Assembly: GCA_900542015.1 (NCBI GenBank)
Contig: UQLY01000009.1
Location: 1-64,000 of the forward strand
Reading direction: 5' to 3'
Source of the DNA: an uncultured Lachnospiraceae bacterium
GTDB lineage: Bacteria; Bacillota; Clostridia; Lachnospirales; Lachnospiraceae
DNA: 64,000 nt
Shown here: piece after piece, positions 60,775 to 64,000 of the stretch
Layout: every line of letters begins with the position of its first letter
Position numbering within the stretch: position 1 is the first letter of the stretch
Position numbers and translations under genes: made by a program
Notes under the pieces: model-generated
The model's database searches: none
The model's input: only the letters and a program-made list of their open reading frames with translations
Told to the model about the DNA's origin: nothing

Positions 60775-61887
60775 CTAGTTTGTAATAACCATTTCTGTTT
60801 CTTTATCAAAGATGTGGATCTTCTCAACATCAATTGCGAATTTAACTACATCGCCGGGTCTTGCTGTTGTACGTGCATCTACTCTTGCTGTCATAGGGAA
60901 CTCTTCCAGATCGAAGTATAAGTAAACTTCTGCACCAAGCAACTCGTATACTTTTACGGTAGCTTCAAAAGTGCTCTGAGGAGAAGCCTCTACCATCATT
61001 TCAGAGTCATATACATCTTCAGGACGGATACCGAATGTAACTGTTCTTCCGTTGTAACCACCCTCGATCAGCTTTTTGGATTTAGCCGGAGGAAGCGGAA
61101 TGAAATGACCTGCAACCTTTAATACCGCCGTGTCATCAACAACTTCTACTACCGCGTCTAAGAAGTTCATCTGAGGAGATCCCATAAATCCTGCAACGAA
61201 CAAGTTTGCGGGTTTCTCATATAAGTTCTGAGGCGTATCTACCTGCTGGATGATACCGTCTTTCATAACGACGATTCTGGTACCCAGCGTCATAGCCTCT
61301 GTCTGGTCATGTGTTACGTAGATAATGGTTGTGCCTAATCTCTGGTGTAATTTAGCGATCTCGATACGCATCTGTACACGAAGCTTTGCATCCAGGTTGG
61401 ATAACGGCTCATCCATCAGGAATACTTTAGGGTTACGAACGATTGCACGACCCATAGCAACACGCTGTCTCTGACCACCGGACAAAGCCTTCGGTTTACG
61501 ATCAAGAAGAGGCGTTAAATCAAGGATCTTAGCTGCCTCGTTTACCATTTTATCGATTTCTTCTTTCGGAACCTTTCTCAGTTTCAGACCGAATGCCATG
61601 TTGTCACGAACGGTCATATGAGGATACAGAGCGTAGCTCTGGAATACCATCGCGATATCTCTGTCTTTCGGTTCTACATCGTTTACCATTTTGTCCCCGA
61701 TCCACAATTCACCGGAAGAAATGTCTTCCAGACCTGCGATCATACGAAGTGTGGTAGATTTACCGCATCCGGAAGGTCCTACGAAAATAATAAATTCCTG
61801 ATCATTGATTTCAAGATTGAAATCTTTAACTGCTTCAAATCCGTTAGGATATACTTTGCAGACATTTTTTAATGATAAGTTTGCCAT
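60775..61887 (-). CDS. ugpC: Sugar ABC transporter ATPase, UgpC/MsmX type
   Basis: 370 aa. Walker A GPSGCGKST, Q-loop VFQSYALYPHMTV, signature LSGGQRQRVAMGRA, Walker B VFLMDEPLSNLDAKLR, and the C-terminal regulatory domain with FGIRPEDVYDSE. Such stand-alone ATPases energise several CUT1 importers. The importer at 36-39 kb lacks an ATPase and is a likely client (inference). Own promoter region and terminator, so monocistronic. Confidence 0.94.
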   Translation of the reverse strand: MANLSLKNVCKVYPNGFEAVKDFNLEINDQEFIIFVGPSGCGKSTTLRMIAGLEDISSGELWIGDKMVNDVEPKDRDIAMVFQSYALYPHMTVRDNMAFGLKLRKVPKEEIDKMVNEAAKILDLTPLLDRKPKALSGGQRQRVAMGRAIVRNPKVFLMDEPLSNLDAKLRVQMRIEIAKLHQRLGTTIIYVTHDQTEAMTLGTRIVVMKDGIIQQVDTPQNLYEKPANLFVAGFMGSPQMNFLDAVVEVVDDTAVLKVAGHFIPLPPAKSKKLIEGGYNGRTVTFGIRPEDVYDSEMMVEASPQSTFEATVKVYELLGAEVYLYFDLEEFPMTARVDARTTARPGDVVKFAIDVEKIHIFDKETEMVITN

Positions 61888-62001
61888 TACTAATTCCTCC
61901 TAATTTAATGTCATCACGTGGCAAGTTTCGCCCATATGAATAGTATATATGATGGGGGTTTTTTTGCCTATGCCACTATTACACAAAGATTTTTTTTTAA
62001 T

Positions 62002-63471
62002 TTATACACTTTGCCCAAACCCCTCAGGCTCCTTGTAAAAGGCGAGCTGGTTCTTGCCTCTTTTCTTGGCAAGGTAAAGCGCCTGGTCCGCGGCTTTGTA
62101 GAGGCTGTCGAAATCAGCGGCATCCCGCGGAAATACGGCGCATCCTATACTTGCGGTCGCCGCGTATTTCACATAAGTCCCCGCTTCAAAGCCCTTAAAA
62201 AACTCCTCTACTTTTTTCGCTTCCTGCACGATAATTTCATCGCTTTTCAGCCCTTTCAGCAAAATGATAAACTCGTCTCCGCCGGCGCGCCCGATAATGT
62301 CGGAAGCGCGAAATTCCATCCGAATCCGCTGTCCGATTGTACGCAGCACTTCGTCTCCGAAGGCATGACCCAGCGTGTCGTTGATCTTTTTGAAATTATC
62401 GATATCCAGAACAAAGAAAAGGCTCTGGGTATCGGGATTTTCTTCGATAAATTCCTTGATTTTTTTCTCCGTCGTTACCTTATTGTATAATCCCGTCAAC
62501 TGATCGGTTTCCGCCAACTGCACCAGACCCTCGTTTTTAACTTTCCCGCGTCTCTTATCGCGGATATTTCCTATCACAAGCACAGCCACAAACAAAACAA
62601 TACCCACCATAATGCAAATCAGCATTTCCCGCACCACGGCGCGTTTCTGATTCAGGGAAGTATTGATGTAGGACTCCGGAATGCCCACAAAGACATACCA
62701 GTCGTCGATTCCCACAGACTTATAAAAGACCTGTCTGGTATCCTCACCGAAAACGATTTCCTTATTGCCCGCCTGCTTTCTGGAAACTTCGTCCATCATG
62801 GTTATGATACGTCCTTCCGACTCTGAAAGGATGTCAAAAAAGTTATCTCCCTGGGAAAGATAAGACGAAGGCTTTTTGCTGAAGCAATAAGCGATTTCTC
62901 CGTTCTTATCCACCAAAAGCAGCCATGCCTCGCTGCCGAAATTAAAGTTGGAAAACAACCCGTTAAAGCCGGAAACCTCATATCTCATCATAATGATTTT
63001 AACGATCCCGCTTTCCGTTACCACCGGCGTCAGCGCCAGAATGCCGTCTGCATCATCGTAATAATAGGTGCAGATGCCCCGTTTCAGCGTTCCCACAAAA
63101 GTCCCGGCATCTATGGAAACACGGTTACCTTCCGCATCAATACCGTTACCCTCCGCATCCAAAACTGCAGTCTGACATGCCTTCGTATTGTCCAGAAGGA
63201 TTTGTACCGCCTCTTCCTCGGAAATTTCGCCGGTTTCCAATACATCAACAACCGGTTTCAGGGTTTTATCCAGATAGACCAGTTCCTGCTGCAGCTGCAT
63301 ACTATATTGTGCCGTATCCACGGTAACCTGTTCATACAACGTGCTTTTATTTAAATTATCCATCTTAAAGGAGTAAATCCCAAGCACCGCTATTGCAAAA
63401 ACTGCAAACCCAAGAATCGAAATAAGCATCCGTATGTACAGATTATTGTTTTTCTTTCCCTTCGTCTCCAT
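62002..63471 (-). CDS. Membrane diguanylate cyclase with external sensor
   Basis: 489 aa. TM1 at about 14-34, an extracellular Cache-like sensor (about 40-275, with LDNTKACQTAVLDAEGNGID and VFVGIPESYINTSLNQKRAV), TM2 at about 283-300, then GGDEF with DQLTGLYNKVTTEKKI, FKKINDTLGHAFGDEVL and the intact motif RAGGDEFIILLKG. It should make cyclic di-GMP on an outside signal. It stands between ugpC and a YesL gene, again linking cyclic di-GMP to sugar uptake genes. Confidence 0.9.
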   Translation of the reverse strand: METKGKKNNNLYIRMLISILGFAVFAIAVLGIYSFKMDNLNKSTLYEQVTVDTAQYSMQLQQELVYLDKTLKPVVDVLETGEISEEEAVQILLDNTKACQTAVLDAEGNGIDAEGNRVSIDAGTFVGTLKRGICTYYYDDADGILALTPVVTESGIVKIIMMRYEVSGFNGLFSNFNFGSEAWLLLVDKNGEIAYCFSKKPSSYLSQGDNFFDILSESEGRIITMMDEVSRKQAGNKEIVFGEDTRQVFYKSVGIDDWYVFVGIPESYINTSLNQKRAVVREMLICIMVGIVLFVAVLVIGNIRDKRRGKVKNEGLVQLAETDQLTGLYNKVTTEKKIKEFIEENPDTQSLFFVLDIDNFKKINDTLGHAFGDEVLRTIGQRIRMEFRASDIIGRAGGDEFIILLKGLKSDEIIVQEAKKVEEFFKGFEAGTYVKYAATASIGCAVFPRDAADFDSLYKAADQALYLAKKRGKNQLAFYKEPEGFGQSV

Positions 63472-63498
63472 ACCCTCTCATACCTCTTATTTTATCAA

Positions 63499-64000
63499 TT
63501 AACCCTCTTTCGACGTTTCCTGCTGTTTTTGTATTTTATCAAAAATCCTGTTCATAAAACTGCCGTTTACATAGGCGACAATGGCAAATCCTCCCAATAC
63601 CAGAAGCGGGAACCACTTCCAACTGCTCAGCACAAGCAGGATCGGTATTGCAGAAAACACAAGCATCAAAACTGTTTTCGGCAATTGCGCCAGCGAAATC
63701 AACAGCGCGTTGATCGCCGTGTTAAGCGTTGTATTTTCAAACTTGGCAAGAAGCGGAAACGCATATAAAAGCATACACACCAGCAAAACGATGGGAATGC
63801 CGAATATTCCCATAATAATATGCGCGTTTTCCATCTGGGATTTTCCGGTCACGTAAAAGGTATACCCAAACAGGCACAACAGCAGAGCGGAAATCAGCCA
63901 GATGATCGTTGCCTTCTTAAAATTTTCCTTAAACGCCCTGAAATAATCCTTTGTGATATAGGACTCTTCTCCCGCCACGATCCTCATCGTCTCATAATAC
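63499..64000 (-). CDS. YesL family membrane protein (DUF624), cut by window edge
   Basis: 167 codons visible, frame open to the right edge (upstream codons read YYET before MRIVAGEESYITKDYFRAFK). About four hydrophobic segments. Similar in pattern to the YesL protein at 39615-40265, where YYMVFKMHKDEEPSIAKGYF corresponds. The N-terminus lies outside the window. It is followed after 27 bp by the diguanylate cyclase. Confidence 0.8.
   Translation of the reverse strand, partial: YYETMRIVAGEESYITKDYFRAFKENFKKATIIWLISALLLCLFGYTFYVTGKSQMENAHIIMGIFGIPIVLLVCMLLYAFPLLAKFENTTLNTAINALLISLAQLPKTVLMLVFSAIPILLVLSSWKWFPLLVLGGFAIVAYVNGSFMNRIFDKIQKQQETSKEG

Overview
The window looks like a chromosomal segment of a Gram-positive anaerobe of the Clostridia, most likely family Lachnospiraceae (inferred from gene content only). 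Supporting signs are strong AGGAGG-type ribosome sites, TTGACA/TATAAT promoters, a long Bacillus/Clostridium-type SRP RNA, a split transketolase, the recR-ybaB-dnaX-pfkA order, YesL/YesM/YesN-type proteins, a shared UgpC/MsmX-type sugar ATPase, and several families common in gut Lachnospiraceae (DUF4867, DUF4179, DUF5711).

Layout. 1-8.5 kb is housekeeping on the minus strand: pfkA, dnaX, ybaB, recR, galM and a small membrane protein, closed by a terminator, then a LysM membrane protein, a beta-propeller-like protein and CvpA. At the left edge a strong promoter fires out of the window. 8.5-14.4 kb is a decayed accessory stretch: a diguanylate cyclase with two frameshifts, an AbiE toxin-antitoxin pair whose toxin has an internal deletion, a broken YhcG/DUF1016 nuclease, an ATP-binding regulator, and a frameshifted membrane protein. 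A pair of imperfect direct repeats brackets the AbiE-YhcG-regulator block. A tRNA-Ser(CGA) gene follows.

14.9-29.4 kb is an L-arabinose module: AraR (GntR/LacI type), araA, an FGGY ribulokinase, araD, a YesN/YesM two-component system and a ribose/galactofuranose-type ABC importer with two binding proteins. 29.4-41 kb combines two diguanylate cyclases (one fused to a LacI-like sugar sensor), a GH3 glycosidase, an AraC regulator, a CUT1 importer without its own ATPase, and a YesL protein. The missing ATPase is probably the UgpC/MsmX-type protein at 60.8 kb. 41-46 kb holds an ECF sigma/DUF4179 anti-sigma pair, a YczE-like protein, FabV and a RelA/SpoT-domain protein. 46-53 kb is a second pentose-type module: split transketolase, fucose-isomerase-family enzyme, DUF4867 protein, xylulokinase-like kinase and a divergent LacI regulator. 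Both sugar modules should feed xylulose-5-phosphate into the pentose phosphate pathway.

53-60 kb is the most unusual part. Two copies of a long-hairpin element share a 94-bp core but have different, self-complementary outer arms; both lie between convergent genes. Next to the first copy are an 18-bp tandem repeat, the SRP RNA gene and tadA. Further on are a small hydrophobic peptide cassette inside an inverted repeat (type I toxin-like), and a group of poorly known membrane proteins. One of these has a GFYDSKGYFR tandem repeat, and another, a zinc-ribbon protein, seems to start at an ATA codon. The right end carries a CdaR/PucR-like regulator, the sugar ATPase, a fourth diguanylate cyclase and a YesL gene cut by the window edge.
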